Shown here: positions 63,120 to 64,000 of the stretch, one piece after another
Layout of the letters: each line of letters begins with the position of its first letter
Numbering within the stretch: the stretch's first letter is position 1
Source: Mycobacterium sp. PSTR-4-N
Lineage (GTDB): Bacteria > Actinomycetota > Actinomycetes > Mycobacteriales > Mycobacteriaceae
NCBI RefSeq assembly: GCF_022348085.1
Contig: NZ_JAKRFN010000006.1
Location: forward strand, 186,001 to 250,000
Direction of reading: 5' to 3'
Length of the DNA stretch: 64,000 nucleotides
Notes under the pieces: model-generated
Told to the model about the DNA's origin: nothing
The model's input: only the letters and a program-made list of their open reading frames with translations
The model's database searches: none
Position numbers and translations under genes: made by a program

Positions 63120-63615
63120 GGCGCGGCAGCCGGTGCAGCTCGACGTCGGTCAGCACCCCGTCGGCGACGATCGCGGTCATATAGGTGCAGTGGGGCTGGC
63201 GGCGCCGATCGGTTGGCGAGCCCGGGTTGAGCAGGCGCAGTCCGCTTTCTGCGGTGGTGTCCCAGGGGATGTGGCTGTGGCCGAACACCAGCACGTCGGT
63301 GTCGGGGTAGGCCTTGGCCATCCGCGCGTCGCGACCGGGCGCGCCGCCCGTCTCGTGGGTGACGGTGAAGCGCAACCCGCCCAGCTCCACGTCGGCGCGC
63401 TCGGGCAGCCGGCGGCGCAGCTCATCGCCGTCGTTGTTGCCCCAGCACGCCACCAGGCGTCGGGAACGACGCTCGAGCGCATCGAGCAGATCGGGCTCCA
63501 CCCAGTCACCCGCGTGGATGACCACGTCGGCGTCGTCGACCGCCTCCCACACCTGCGGCGGCAGGTCTTTGGCCCGTTTGGGCACGTGCGTGTCGGCGAT
63601 CAGGAGAAGGCGCAC
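63112..63615 (-). CDS. YfcE-type metallophosphoesterase
   Basis: The 167-residue product has calcineurin-like metal motifs: LIADTHVPK (DxH at 8-10), HAGDW, GNNDGDE and FGHSHIPW. Likely a cyclic or mono-phosphodiesterase of unknown substrate. The GTG start is preceded at a distance of six bases by TAGGGT, so the mRNA is probably leaderless. Followed by the MmcQ-like gene. Confidence 0.9.
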   Translation of the reverse strand: MRLLLIADTHVPKRAKDLPPQVWEAVDDADVVIHAGDWVEPDLLDALERRSRRLVACWGNNDGDELRRRLPERADVELGGLRFTVTHETGGAPGRDARMAKAYPDTDVLVFGHSHIPWDTTAESGLRLLNPGSPTDRRRQPHCTYMTAIVADGVLTDVELHRLPRRD

Positions 63616-63621
63616 GCCCCC

Positions 63622-63627
63622 ACCCTA
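63622..63627 (-). promoter_or_regulatory. -10 element of leaderless phosphoesterase gene
   Basis: On the minus strand TAGGGT (63627-63622) ends six bases before the GTG at 63615, a standard leaderless spacing. Confidence 0.5.
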
Positions 63628-63678
63628 GAACCTCGCGACGACCCGAAATTGGCGCACGGACCCCCTCCCCGCGGCCCA

Positions 63679-63684
63679 TAGGCT
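63679..63684 (+). promoter_or_regulatory. -10 element of leaderless WXG100 gene
   Basis: TAGGCT ends seven bases before the GTG at 63692, giving a leaderless transcript divergent from the phosphoesterase. Confidence 0.5.
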
Positions 63685-63691
63685 CTTTGCC

Positions 63692-64000
63692 GTGGAGCGT
63701 TCGGTCGAGGTGGTGGTGTCGGAACTGCAGGCGGCATCCGAACGGCTGCGCGACGCCGGCCAGCGGCTGCAGGACGGGTTGTCGAGCGTGGATCTGGAGA
63801 CGCGGCAGCTGCTCGGCTCCGGCTGGAAAGGCGGTGCCGCCTCGGCCTACGGGCCCGCGTGGGACCAGTGGCACGACGGAGCCGGCCAGGTCGTCCGCGG
63901 TCTGCAGACCATGGCGGATCTGCTGAGCCTCGCGGGCAAGGAGTACGCCAAGACCGACCAGCAGTCCGGCGAGGCCCTGGATGCGACGATGCACGGCGGC
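63692..64000 (+). CDS. WXG100-family (ESAT-6-like) protein, partial at window edge
   Basis: The frame from GTG 63692 is open to the window end (103 residues) and has the WXG100 pattern: a helix with SERLRDAGQRLQDGLSSV, the turn GSGWKGGAASAYG (W-x-G near residue 46) and a second helix with WDQWHDGAGQVV. Such proteins pair as helical hairpins and are secreted by ESX (type VII) systems. Its partner and stop codon lie beyond the edge. Confidence 0.85.
   Translation, partial: MERSVEVVVSELQAASERLRDAGQRLQDGLSSVDLETRQLLGSGWKGGAASAYGPAWDQWHDGAGQVVRGLQTMADLLSLAGKEYAKTDQQSGEALDATMHGG

Overview
The window reads as chromosome of a fast-growing, environmental Mycobacterium (Mycolicibacterium type). The evidence is the high GC, frequent GTG/TTG starts, a 19-kDa antigen (LpqH) lipoprotein, DUF732 and DUF5709 proteins, a WXG100 (ESX) gene, F420-type and LigC/PolD non-homologous end-joining genes, and several leaderless promoters. 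No ribosomal RNA, CRISPR array or prophage was seen; one tRNA (Ser, CGA) is present.

1-9.97 kb is an integrated accessory block of visibly lower GC. A TIGR02391-type gene is cut by a complete IS21-family element (297-2456, istA/istB, 5-bp target duplication CGGCA). A remnant that may be a KAP-type NTPase follows. Then comes a leftward operon of three different tyrosine recombinases with overlapping genes plus a coiled-coil helper and one unknown gene. The block ends inside the 3' end of a PolD (LigD-polymerase-like) gene, whose last ~64 codons are foreign.

10-20 kb is core-like: polD and ligC in one operon, a small secreted protein, a nucleotidyltransferase-Fic pair, an amino-acid permease, a second ligC, a large arylsulfatase, and an LLM/F420 oxidoreductase.

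20-35 kb is the most interesting part. A 61-bp hairpin repeat occurs twice, on either side of a degenerate metallo-beta-lactamase gene. Next is a leftward operon: APC permease, a fused large+medium B12 diol dehydratase subunit, its small subunit, and the reactivase large subunit. Divergent from it is a complete RMM-type bacterial microcompartment operon: class III aminotransferase-like phospholyase, CoA-acylating aldehyde dehydrogenase, two tandem-domain shell proteins, an uncharacterised protein with a targeting-peptide-like N-terminus, pentamer and hexamer shell proteins, an amino-alcohol kinase, a short-chain dehydrogenase and a GntR regulator. GntR-type palindromes sit in the divergent promoter region and in front of gntR. 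In the known RMM model an amino alcohol such as 1-amino-2-propanol is phosphorylated, the phospholyase releases an aldehyde inside the shell, and the aldehyde dehydrogenase makes the acyl-CoA. Here a diol dehydratase gives a second possible route to the same kind of aldehyde.

35-48 kb holds glutamyl-Q-tRNA(Asp) synthetase, a polar amino-acid ABC transporter, a flavin amine oxidase, P450, Tgt, two 19-kDa-type lipoproteins, small secreted proteins, and a polyol PTS (IICBA) with DeoR regulator and a divergent zinc dehydrogenase.

48-64 kb holds csbD, a cell-surface-type protein with an HExxH motif, tRNA-Ser, tadA and its partner, tyrA, a complete ProX/OsmF-type ABC osmoprotectant operon, and assorted enzymes (transglutaminase-like, phosphotransferase, histidine phosphatase, SDR, alkylsulfatase-type hydrolase, cupin, MmcQ/YjbR, phosphoesterase). 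A WXG100 gene runs off the right edge. There is no gene-free stretch over about 300 bases.
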